Origin: Pseudomonadota bacterium | GTDB lineage: Bacteria; Pseudomonadota; Gammaproteobacteria; Steroidobacterales; Steroidobacteraceae | NCBI GenBank assembly: GCA_021785405.1 | Contig: JAJYFF010000002.1 | Location: 1-64,000, forward strand | Direction of reading: 5' to 3' | DNA length: 64,000 nucleotides | Shown here: positions 42,186 through 50,466 of the stretch, one piece after another | Layout: each line of letters opens with the position of its first letter | How positions within the stretch are numbered: position 1 is the stretch's first letter | The notes under the pieces: model-generated | Databases searched by the model: none | Seen by the model: only the letters and a program-made list of their open reading frames with translations | Told to the model about the DNA's origin: nothing | Made by a program: the position numbers and the translations under genes

Positions 42186-43804
42186 CCGCACTGCATTCGA
42201 CGCTGCCCGAGTGGCGCGAGCTCGTCGCACAGGCCGCGACGATGCGCGAGGCGCACCTGCGCGATCTGGTCGACGCCGACGGGCGTCGGTTCGAGCACCT
42301 GCACGTCGAGTACGCCGACTGGCTGCTCGACCTGTCGCGCCAGCGGATCACGCGCGACACGCTCGCGGCGCTGTGCGCGCTCGCGCGCGCGGTCGGGCTC
42401 GCGGCGCGGGTCGAGGCGATGTTCCGCGGCGATCCGATCAACGTGACCGAGGGGCGCGCGGTGCTGCACACGGCGCTGCGCTCGACGTTCGCCGGGACCG
42501 TCGCGGTCCAGCACGAGGTGCTGGCGGCCCGCCAGCGGATCGAGGCGTTCGTCGCGGCGGTGCGCGACGGCCGCGAGCGTGGCGCGACCGGCAAGCCGCT
42601 GCGGCAGATCGTGAACATCGGCATCGGCGGCTCGGACCTCGGTCCGCTGCTGGTCGCGGAGGCGCTGCGCCACGAGTGGAGCGGCGGTCTCACGCCGCAT
42701 TTCGTGTCGAACGTCGATCGCACGCAGCTGCTGGATCTCACGCGCGCGCTCGATCCGGCGGAGACGCTGTTCGTCGTGTGCTCGAAGACGTTCACGACCC
42801 AGGAGACGCAGGCGAACGCGCACGCGGCGCGCGCGTGGATCACCGGCGCGCTCGGCGCGGAGGCGCCCGGCGCGCACTTCGTCGCGGTGTCGACCAACGC
42901 CGCGGCGATGGATGCGTTCGGGCTGCGGCCCGATCGGCGCTTCCCGATGTGGGACTGGGTCGGCGGGCGCTACTCGGTGTGGTCCGCGGTCGGGCTCGTC
43001 GCCGAGCTCGCGATCGGCAGCGATCGGTTCGGCGAGTTCCTGCGCGGCGCGAGCGAGATCGACGCGCACTTCCTCAACACGCCGTTCGAGCAGAACCTGC
43101 CGGTGCTGATGGGGCTGATCGGCGTCTGGAACCGCACGTTCCTCGGGCTGCCGACGCTCGCGGTGCTGCCGTACGAGCAGCGGCTCGCGCGGCTGCCGGC
43201 CTACCTGCAACAGCTCGAGATGGAGAGCAACGGCAAGTCGGTCACGCTCGCCGGTGCGCGCGTCGACTACGCGACCGCGCCGGTCGTCTGGGGCGAGCCG
43301 GGATCGAACGCGCAGCATTCGTTCTTCCAGATGCTGCACCAGGGCAGCGCGACCGCGGCGCTCGACTTCATCGCGCCGCTGCGCGGCGCCTGGGGCGGCA
43401 CCGAGGCGCAGGATCTCGCGTTGCAGAACTGCTTCGCGCAACTGCAGGCGTTCGCGTTCGGCATGACCCGCGAGGAGGCCGAGACCGAGATGCGCACGGC
43501 GGGGCTGCCCGGGCCGGACGTCGCGCGGCTCGCGCCGCACCGGACCTACGAGGGCAACCGGCCGAGCTCACTGCTGCTGTATCCGCGCACGACCGCGCGC
43601 ACGCTCGGGCAGCTGCTCGCGCTGTACGAGCACAGCGTGTTCGTCCAGGGCACGGTCTGGGGGATCAATTCCTTCGATCAGTTCGGCGTCGAGCTCGGCA
43701 AGAAGCTCGCCAGCGCGATCACGATCAGCGGTGCACACCGGCCGAGCGGACCCGGCGCAGCCGGGATCGCCGCGCTGATCGACTACGTCGTCAAGCACCG
43801 CTAG
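42182..43804 (+). CDS. pgi: Glucose-6-phosphate isomerase
   Basis: [49 protein letters not shown]. Confidence 0.97.
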   Translation: MTALHSTLPEWRELVAQAATMREAHLRDLVDADGRRFEHLHVEYADWLLDLSRQRITRDTLAALCALARAVGLAARVEAMFRGDPINVTEGRAVLHTALRSTFAGTVAVQHEVLAARQRIEAFVAAVRDGRERGATGKPLRQIVNIGIGGSDLGPLLVAEALRHEWSGGLTPHFVSNVDRTQLLDLTRALDPAETLFVVCSKTFTTQETQANAHAARAWITGALGAEAPGAHFVAVSTNAAAMDAFGLRPDRRFPMWDWVGGRYSVWSAVGLVAELAIGSDRFGEFLRGASEIDAHFLNTPFEQNLPVLMGLIGVWNRTFLGLPTLAVLPYEQRLARLPAYLQQLEMESNGKSVTLAGARVDYATAPVVWGEPGSNAQHSFFQMLHQGSATAALDFIAPLRGAWGGTEAQDLALQNCFAQLQAFAFGMTREEAETEMRTAGLPGPDVARLAPHRTYEGNRPSSLLLYPRTTARTLGQLLALYEHSVFVQGTVWGINSFDQFGVELGKKLASAITISGAHRPSGPGAAGIAALIDYVVKHR

Positions 43805-45561
43805 CGCGGGGCGGGCGCCGGGGCCTGCAGCGCGGCCGCGACCGCGGGGGCCGCCGCGCCGAGCAGCAGGTGCAGCCGTCGCTCGGCCGGACGCGCGACG
43901 CCGCGCGGGCTGAGCCGCCGCAGCGCCTCGTGATCGAGCGGCGCGGCGTCGCGCACCGTCACCAGCACCCGGCCGGCGGCCGCTTCGACCGATTCGACGT
44001 TCGCGGCGCCGCCGAGCGCGGCGAACGCCGCGCGGGCATCGAAGTCCGTGAGGCGGGCGGGCGCGGGCGCGGGCGCCGATCCACCGGTGCGGCTCGCGAG
44101 CGCGGTGCGAATCTCCGCGGCGACCTGATCGGCAATGGGCCCGAGGACCACCTGCACCGCGCCGTCGGTGAGCACCAGCACGCCGCTCGCGCCGAGGGTG
44201 CGCAGCGCGTCGCGATCGATCGCGGCCGCATTCGCGACGCGCAGGCGCAAGCGCGTCGTGCACGCGTCGACGTTCGCGAGGTTCGGCGCGCCACCGAGCG
44301 CGGCGACGAACGCCTCGGCGCGGGGTTCGGCGCCGGCCGCCGCGCCCCGCCGGGGCCCCGGTCCTGGCGCGGTCGCCGGTTCCGTGGCGACCGGCTCGCG
44401 ACCGGGCGTATGCAGGTCGAAGCGGACGATGCAGAAGTGGAACAGCCCGTAGTAGATCGCGAAATACGCCGCGCCGATCGGCAGCAGCAGCCACGGGCGC
44501 GTCGCGCGCCCGTAGTTCAGCACGAAATCGAACAGGCCCGCGGAAAAGGTGAAGCCGAGGTGCACGCCCGCGAGCTGCATCAGCACCATCGCGGTGCCGG
44601 TCAGCAGCGCGTGCAGCGCGTACAACGGCGGCGCGAGAAACATGAACGTGAACTCGATCGGTTCGGTCACGCCGGTCAGGAACGAGGTCAGGGCGATCGA
44701 GGCGAGGAGTCCGGCGACCGCGGCGCGCCGCTCGGGATAGGCGGTGCGGTACATCGCGAGACAGGCCGCGGGCAGACCGAACATCATCACCGGAAAGAAG
44801 CCGCTCATGAACGCGCCGGCGCTCGGGTCGCCCGCGAAGAAGCGATTCAGGTCGCCGGTCGCGCCGTGGTAATCGCCGAGCAGGAACCACGCGATGTTGT
44901 TCAGGATGTGGTGCAGCCCGGTCACGATCAGCAAGCGGTTCAGCACGCCGTACGCGAACAGCCCGACGTACCCCGAGTCGAGCACCGCGCGGCTCAGCGC
45001 GTCCATCCCGCGATCGAGGTACGGCCACGCCCAGCCGAACGCGCCCGCGAGCAGCATGCCGGTGGCGCCGGCCGCGATCGGTACGAAGCGCCGGCCCGCG
45101 AAGAACGCGAGATAATTCGGCAGCCGAATGTCCCGGAACCGGTTGTACAAGGTGCCGCCGATCAGGCCCGAGAGGATCCCGATCGGTACGCTCAGCTTCG
45201 CGAGCGCCTGTGCCTTGTACGCGTTCGCCGCGAGGGCGTGCACGCTCGCCGGGAGCGATGCGGTCACGCTCGGCGGGACCTGCAGCAAGGCCTCGGCGCC
45301 GTGGGTGGTCACGAGGAAGCCGACGACGGCCGCGAGGCCCGCGGCGCCGTGGTTCTCCTGCGCGAGCCCGACCGCGACGCCGATCGCGAAGACCAGCCCG
45401 AGGTTGGCGAACACCGCGTTGCCGGCGGCGGCGATCCACGCGATGTCGAGCAGGTCGGGCTGACCGAGCCGCAGCAGGATCCCCGCGATCGGCAGCACCG
45501 CGATCGGCAGCATCAACGCGCGACCGAGCGGTTGGAGCGCGGCGGCGAATCTATTCCACAT
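43801..45561 (-). CDS. nagE: N-acetylglucosamine PTS permease, IIC-IIB with a second degenerate IIB-like domain
   Basis: MLPIAVLPIAGILLRLGQPDLL..TGVTEPIEFTFMFLAP; NVDACTTRLRLRVAN Cys site; second LGGAANVESVEAAAGRVLVTV lacks Cys. Confidence 0.93.
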   Translation of the reverse strand: MWNRFAAALQPLGRALMLPIAVLPIAGILLRLGQPDLLDIAWIAAAGNAVFANLGLVFAIGVAVGLAQENHGAAGLAAVVGFLVTTHGAEALLQVPPSVTASLPASVHALAANAYKAQALAKLSVPIGILSGLIGGTLYNRFRDIRLPNYLAFFAGRRFVPIAAGATGMLLAGAFGWAWPYLDRGMDALSRAVLDSGYVGLFAYGVLNRLLIVTGLHHILNNIAWFLLGDYHGATGDLNRFFAGDPSAGAFMSGFFPVMMFGLPAACLAMYRTAYPERRAAVAGLLASIALTSFLTGVTEPIEFTFMFLAPPLYALHALLTGTAMVLMQLAGVHLGFTFSAGLFDFVLNYGRATRPWLLLPIGAAYFAIYYGLFHFCIVRFDLHTPGREPVATEPATAPGPGPRRGAAAGAEPRAEAFVAALGGAPNLANVDACTTRLRLRVANAAAIDRDALRTLGASGVLVLTDGAVQVVLGPIADQVAAEIRTALASRTGGSAPAPAPARLTDFDARAAFAALGGAANVESVEAAAGRVLVTVRDAAPLDHEALRRLSPRGVARPAERRLHLLLGAAAPAVAAALQAPAPAPR

Positions 45562-48064
45562 CGGTTCCTCCCCGGGCGGTCCAGGCCGCCACGGTGGCGC
45601 GCACCGCGGCGCCGTCGACGCAGTCGAGCGCGCGGTCGGCGAGCCGCGCGCAGGCGGCGAGGTCGAGGCCGCGGATCAAGCGTTTCAATCGCGGGACCAT
45701 CGACGGAACCGCCGACAGTTCGTGCACGCCGAGCCCGAGCAGCACCGGGACCGCGCACGGATCCGACGCGAGGCCGCCGCAGACCGCGACCGGGCGGCCG
45801 GCGCGGCGCGCCGCCTGCGCCGCGCTGCGGATCAACGCGAGCACCGCCGGGTGCAGCGCATCGAGCGATTTCGCGAGCGCCGGATTCCCGCGGTCCATCG
45901 CGAGCGTGTACTGGGACAGATCGTTGGTGCCGATCGAGAAGAAATCGGTCGCCGTCGCGAGTTGCCCCGCGAGCACCGCCGCGGCCGGGGTCTCGATCAT
46001 CACGCCGATCGGCGGCGGTGCGTCGATGCCGAGCGTCGTCTGCGCGTCGCGGAGGATCGCGTGCACCGCGCGGACCTCCGCGAGCCCGCTGACCATCGGC
46101 AGCAGGATCCGGCACACGCCGGCCGGACGGACCTTCAGGATCGCGCGCAGCTGGGTCGCGAGCAGGCGGGGATCGTGCAGGCTGGTGCGGATGCCGCGCA
46201 GCCCGAGCGCCGGATTCTCCTCCGCCGGCAGCGGCAAGTAGGGGATCGGCTTGTCGCCGCCCGCATCGAGCGTGCGTATCGTCAGCGGCCGGCCGTCGAG
46301 CGCGTCCGCGATCCGCTGATACACCTCGGCCTGTTCGTCCTCGCCGGGCGCGTCGGCGCGATCGAGGAACAGGAATTCGGTGCGCAACAGCCCGCAACCG
46401 TCGGCGCCGCGCGCGCGCGCGAGGCGCGCGTCCGCGAGGCTGCCGAGGTTCGCGTACACCGCGATCGGGGTCCCGTCGGCGCTCACGCAGGGGGCGTGCG
46501 CCTCGGCGAGATCCGCGGCTTCCTCGGCGGCGCGGGCCGCGAGTTCGGCGGTAATCCGGCGCGATCGCGCGTCGTCCGGGTGCGGGATCAGCTCACCGCG
46601 CTCGGCGTCGAGGATCACCGGCGTGCCGGGGGGGAGATCGAGCGCCGCCGGACCGAGCGCGACGAGCACCGGGATCCCGCGGGCGGCCGCGAGGATCGCG
46701 ACGTGCGACGTCGCGCCGCCCGCCGCCATCGCGATGCCCGCGACCCGATCGAGATCGAGTTCCAGCCACTGCGAGGGCAACAGCTCCTCGGCGATCACGA
46801 CCGCGCGCTCCGGCAACTCGATCCGGCCGTCGAGCGCCTCGCCGGCGAGCGCGCGCAGCACTTGCGCCTCCAGATCGCGCAGATCCGCGGCCCGCTCGGC
46901 GATCCGCGGGTCGCCGCTCGCGTGCAAGGCCGCGATCGTCGCGGCGATCGCGGCCCGCCACGCGGCGCCGGCGCTGCGGCCGAGTCGCAGCGCGTCCTCG
47001 GCGACCGTCAGCAGCTGGGGGTCGTCGAGCAGTTGCCGATGCGCGTCGAATACGCCCCGGTGCGATTCCGCGGCCGCCGCCCGGCGCTCGAGGCGCTCGC
47101 GCACCGTCGCGCGCGCGCTCGCGAGCGCGCCGCGCTCGGCGTCGGCATCGGCGCCCCGTTCGGCGATCTCGGGCAGCGGCGGATTCCAGCAAAACGCGAC
47201 GCCGACCGCGAGGCCGCGCACCGCGCTCGTGCCGGGGAGCGGCGCGCCGGGGTCGATCCGGGGGACGCGCGCCGGTCGAGCGGACGCCGGCGGCGCCGGC
47301 GCCGCGGCGGCACCGAGCAGGCGTTCGAGCGCCGCGAGCGCGGCCCCGGCGTCGTCGCCGCGGACCTCGACGTCCAAGCGGTCGCCGCGGCGCACGCCGA
47401 GCGCCATCACCGCGCTCACGCTGCGCAGGTCCGCGCGGCGCCCGTTCGCGCGCACGTGCGCCTCCACCTGCAAGCCCTGCAAGCCCGCGGCGACGAGGCT
47501 CGCCGGCCGGGCATGCAGCCCATGGTCGAACGGCACGCGGAAGGTTCGCGCGACCGCCGGCCGCGCGGGGCCCGTCACCGCGGGGGAATCGGCTGGCGAA
47601 TCGGCTGGCGAATCGCAGTCGAACAGTCGCTCACCCGCGCGGACGGACCGACCCAGGACGCGAGCGCCGATCGTCGCCGCGGCGCCGTGCCCGAGCAGGA
47701 CCGGCGTCACCGCGCTCGGCGCGCGGCGCGCGAGCGTGTCGAGGTCGAAGCGCAGCAGCGGCTCGCCCGCGGCGACGGCGGTCCCGTCGGCGACCAGCGG
47801 CGAAAACAGCCCCGTGTCCAACGCGACCGTGTCGATCCCGACGTGCACCAGCACGTCGATGCCCGCCACGGTCTGGATCGTCAGCGCATGCCGCGCGCGC
47901 GGCGGCCAGCGAATCACGCCGGCGCAGGGTGCCCGCACCAGGTCGCTGGTCGGATCGATCGCGACGCCGTCGCCGGCGAGGCCACCCGCGAACACCGGGT
48001 CCGGGACCTCCGCGAGCGGCAGGGCCCAACCGTCGAGCGGTGCGAGCAGCGTCCATTGCGTCAT
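45551..48064 (-). CDS. nagF: PTS IIA(Glc)-HPr-EI fusion protein (NagF-type)
   Basis: IIA VLVHVGIDTVALDTGLF; HPr DHGLHARPASLVAAG; EI GGATSHVAILAAARGIPVLV, NPALGLRGIRTSL. Confidence 0.92.
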   Translation of the reverse strand: MTQWTLLAPLDGWALPLAEVPDPVFAGGLAGDGVAIDPTSDLVRAPCAGVIRWPPRARHALTIQTVAGIDVLVHVGIDTVALDTGLFSPLVADGTAVAAGEPLLRFDLDTLARRAPSAVTPVLLGHGAAATIGARVLGRSVRAGERLFDCDSPADSPADSPAVTGPARPAVARTFRVPFDHGLHARPASLVAAGLQGLQVEAHVRANGRRADLRSVSAVMALGVRRGDRLDVEVRGDDAGAALAALERLLGAAAAPAPPASARPARVPRIDPGAPLPGTSAVRGLAVGVAFCWNPPLPEIAERGADADAERGALASARATVRERLERRAAAAESHRGVFDAHRQLLDDPQLLTVAEDALRLGRSAGAAWRAAIAATIAALHASGDPRIAERAADLRDLEAQVLRALAGEALDGRIELPERAVVIAEELLPSQWLELDLDRVAGIAMAAGGATSHVAILAAARGIPVLVALGPAALDLPPGTPVILDAERGELIPHPDDARSRRITAELAARAAEEAADLAEAHAPCVSADGTPIAVYANLGSLADARLARARGADGCGLLRTEFLFLDRADAPGEDEQAEVYQRIADALDGRPLTIRTLDAGGDKPIPYLPLPAEENPALGLRGIRTSLHDPRLLATQLRAILKVRPAGVCRILLPMVSGLAEVRAVHAILRDAQTTLGIDAPPPIGVMIETPAAAVLAGQLATATDFFSIGTNDLSQYTLAMDRGNPALAKSLDALHPAVLALIRSAAQAARRAGRPVAVCGGLASDPCAVPVLLGLGVHELSAVPSMVPRLKRLIRGLDLAACARLADRALDCVDGAAVRATVAAWTARGGTDVE
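47586..47615 (-). repeat. 12-bp tandem repeat (2.5 copies) in the IIA-HPr linker of NagF
   Basis: GAATCGGCTGGC x2 + GAATCG, encoding DSPADSPADSPA. Confidence 0.85.
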
Positions 48065-50409
48065 CGAGGGGGCTCCCCAGGTGCGACCGGCCCGCGGTCC
48101 AACTCGACCCAGTCGATCGCCCACAGCGGATCGAGCCCGTGCTGGGCGAAGCGCAGGCACAGATCGTGCGTCCCGTGCACGCCGGTGATCGGCACCGCCG
48201 CGAGCTCGGTCACGCCGTCGAACGCGCGCGCCGGTGCGAGCGGCAAGCGCAGCAGGGCGGGCGCGTCGCAGCGGTCCACGCTCACGCGCAGTTCGCCCGC
48301 GGGCGTGCGCGGGGTCGCGAACCGGATCCGACGGCGGTCCGCACCGATCTGGAAATTGAACGGGATCTGACCGACCGCGACGCGCAGGCGCTGCGCCTGA
48401 TCGAGGTTCGCGTGCGGATAGATCCAGCACGGATTCTCGATGTCGATCAGGAATCGCGCCCGCGGGCCCGAGATCGGCGCGTCGTCCTCGACGTTCAGCG
48501 GCAGTCGCTCGGTGCACAGCCGGAGTTGCTGACTGGTGCGCCGTTGCGCGGTCGCGAGCGAGTACACGCGGTCGAACGCGGGGCCGATCGCGGCGCCAGC
48601 CGCGAAATCCATCGCCCGCAGCCGTGCCGGCAGGCGGACCGACAGCGGCCGCCGATACACCGGCGAGCGCGCGGTCGGTCGACCGCCGTCGAGGCGGTAG
48701 CGAATGCGGCCGTAGCCCCCCTGGGTCGACAAGCGGATGCGCGCGCGGTCGTCGCGCCAATCGTAGGTCACCGCGCTGCGCACGCGAAACACGGTCGGCG
48801 AATAGCGGATGCCGAGCACCCGATACCGTCGCTCGAGCGCGATCAGGCGGCGCTCGAAGCTGCGCCAGTCGCGCCGCCGGCGCGGCGACCAGCCGATCTC
48901 GGCGAGCGCGGCGGCGCGCGGGAACGCCATCTGCCAGAGCTGCCGCGGCGTCCGCAGGTACTCGGACCAGAGGTTGCCCTGCACGCCGAGGATGTGCGCT
49001 CGCATGCTCGCGGGCAGGGCCCGCGGCAAGGGTTCGAACCGGTACAGTTCCCGCAGCGTGATCACGCGGCCGCGACCCGGCGGCTCGAACGCACCGTGAC
49101 TCTGACGATTGTCGAAATACAGCGTCGGCCACGGCGCCAGGACCGCGTCATTGCCGCGCGCGGCCGCCGCCAGCGCGCCCGCGGTGCCGTGCCACGACAG
49201 GATCACCGCGCGGCGCGACGTTCCGGGCCGCAGCGTCTCGTCCCAGCCCACGGGCCGGCGGCCGTGCGCGAGCAGGTAGCGACCGATGCGCTGCTCGAAA
49301 TACGCCGCGATGCCGCCGGGATCGGCGATCCCGAGTTCGCGGGCGCGCGCCTGCACCGCGGGCGAGCGCGCCCACGGCGTCCCGTCGACCTCGTCGCCGC
49401 CGATGTTCACGTACGGGCCGGGGAACAGCCGCATCACCTCGTCGAGCACGTGCTCGAGGAAGTGGAACGTGGCGTCGTCGATGTTGAACGGGGCGGCGTA
49501 GATGCCCCAGTCCGAGGGCACCGTGCGCGGCAATTCGGCGAGCGTCGCGAGCCGGGGATAGGCGACCTCGGCCGCGAGCGCGTGGCCGGGCATCTCGATC
49601 TCCGGCACGATCGTCACGTTGCGCGCCGCCGCGTACGCGACCAGCGCTCGCACCTGCCGGCGCGTGTAGTAGCCGCCGTAGCGCCGCGGTGCCTGCGTGC
49701 GCGGATCGAGGTCGCGGCGGGCGGCGCGGCCCGCGGGCACGCGCCAGGCGCCGATCGAGGTCAAGCGGGGATAGCGGGGCACCGCGAGGCGCCAGCCTTG
49801 ATCGTCGGTCAGATGCCAGTGCAGCACGTTCAGCTTGGTGATCATCATCGCGTCGATGAGCCGACGGATCTCGGCCGGGCTCTGGAAGTGCCGGACCGAG
49901 TCGAGCAGCAGACCCCGCCAGCGAAATCGCGGCGCGTCGTCGATCTCGAGATCGGCGACGCGTACCGCGGACGCGGCGCGGCGCACGGGCGTGAGCTGCC
50001 ACAGGGAGATCGCGCCGTACAGCAGGCCGGCGTCGGTCGGCGCCTCGATCGTGATCGAGTCGGGCGCGACGCGCAGCCGGTAGCTCTCCGCGCCCGGCCA
50101 CTCGACCGCCCGTCGTTCGAAGCGGATCACGCCGTGCGCCGCCGCGGCCGTCGTCGGCGCCGCGAGCTCGATCCGGGTCGACCGGCGCAGCAGTTCGCGC
50201 AGCCGGTTCGCGGCCTGCATGGCGCCGGCGTCGCCCGGCGGGATGCGCAGCACGCAGTGCGCGTCGAGCCGGAAGCTCCCCGCGGCGCGGCGCATCGACA
50301 CGGGAGCGGGGATCAGCGCCGGCCGGTCGGCGCGCGCCGCGGTCGCCGCGTGGGTCGCGGTCGAGGTCGTGGCGAGCAGGGTCGCGAGGAGGAGCGTTCG
50401 CGGTGTCAC
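48061..50409 (-). CDS. Secreted GH20 beta-N-acetylhexosaminidase
   Basis: Signal peptide; VLHWHLTDDQGWRL; YVNIGGDEVDGTPW catalytic D-E; WDE, GNLWSEY; C-terminal beta-rich extension. Confidence 0.95.
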   Translation of the reverse strand: MTPRTLLLATLLATTSTATHAATAARADRPALIPAPVSMRRAAGSFRLDAHCVLRIPPGDAGAMQAANRLRELLRRSTRIELAAPTTAAAAHGVIRFERRAVEWPGAESYRLRVAPDSITIEAPTDAGLLYGAISLWQLTPVRRAASAVRVADLEIDDAPRFRWRGLLLDSVRHFQSPAEIRRLIDAMMITKLNVLHWHLTDDQGWRLAVPRYPRLTSIGAWRVPAGRAARRDLDPRTQAPRRYGGYYTRRQVRALVAYAAARNVTIVPEIEMPGHALAAEVAYPRLATLAELPRTVPSDWGIYAAPFNIDDATFHFLEHVLDEVMRLFPGPYVNIGGDEVDGTPWARSPAVQARARELGIADPGGIAAYFEQRIGRYLLAHGRRPVGWDETLRPGTSRRAVILSWHGTAGALAAAARGNDAVLAPWPTLYFDNRQSHGAFEPPGRGRVITLRELYRFEPLPRALPASMRAHILGVQGNLWSEYLRTPRQLWQMAFPRAAALAEIGWSPRRRRDWRSFERRLIALERRYRVLGIRYSPTVFRVRSAVTYDWRDDRARIRLSTQGGYGRIRYRLDGGRPTARSPVYRRPLSVRLPARLRAMDFAAGAAIGPAFDRVYSLATAQRRTSQQLRLCTERLPLNVEDDAPISGPRARFLIDIENPCWIYPHANLDQAQRLRVAVGQIPFNFQIGADRRRIRFATPRTPAGELRVSVDRCDAPALLRLPLAPARAFDGVTELAAVPITGVHGTHDLCLRFAQHGLDPLWAIDWVELDRGPVAPGEPPR

Positions 50410-50421
50410 GAGAGGCTCGGG

Positions 50422-50449
50422 GGGCGGGCCGCGCGCGCGCGGCCCGCCC
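50422..50449. repeat. Perfect 28-bp GC palindrome between the TBDR and GH20 genes
   Basis: GGGCGGGCCGCGCGCGCGCGGCCCGCCC equals its reverse complement. Confidence 0.95.
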
Positions 50450-50466
50450 GACGCCGACCCGAGGCT

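Noticed and set aside
42211-46092. 1293-aa plus-strand ORF
   Set aside because: Out of frame or antisense over pgi, nagE and nagF; shadow ORF.
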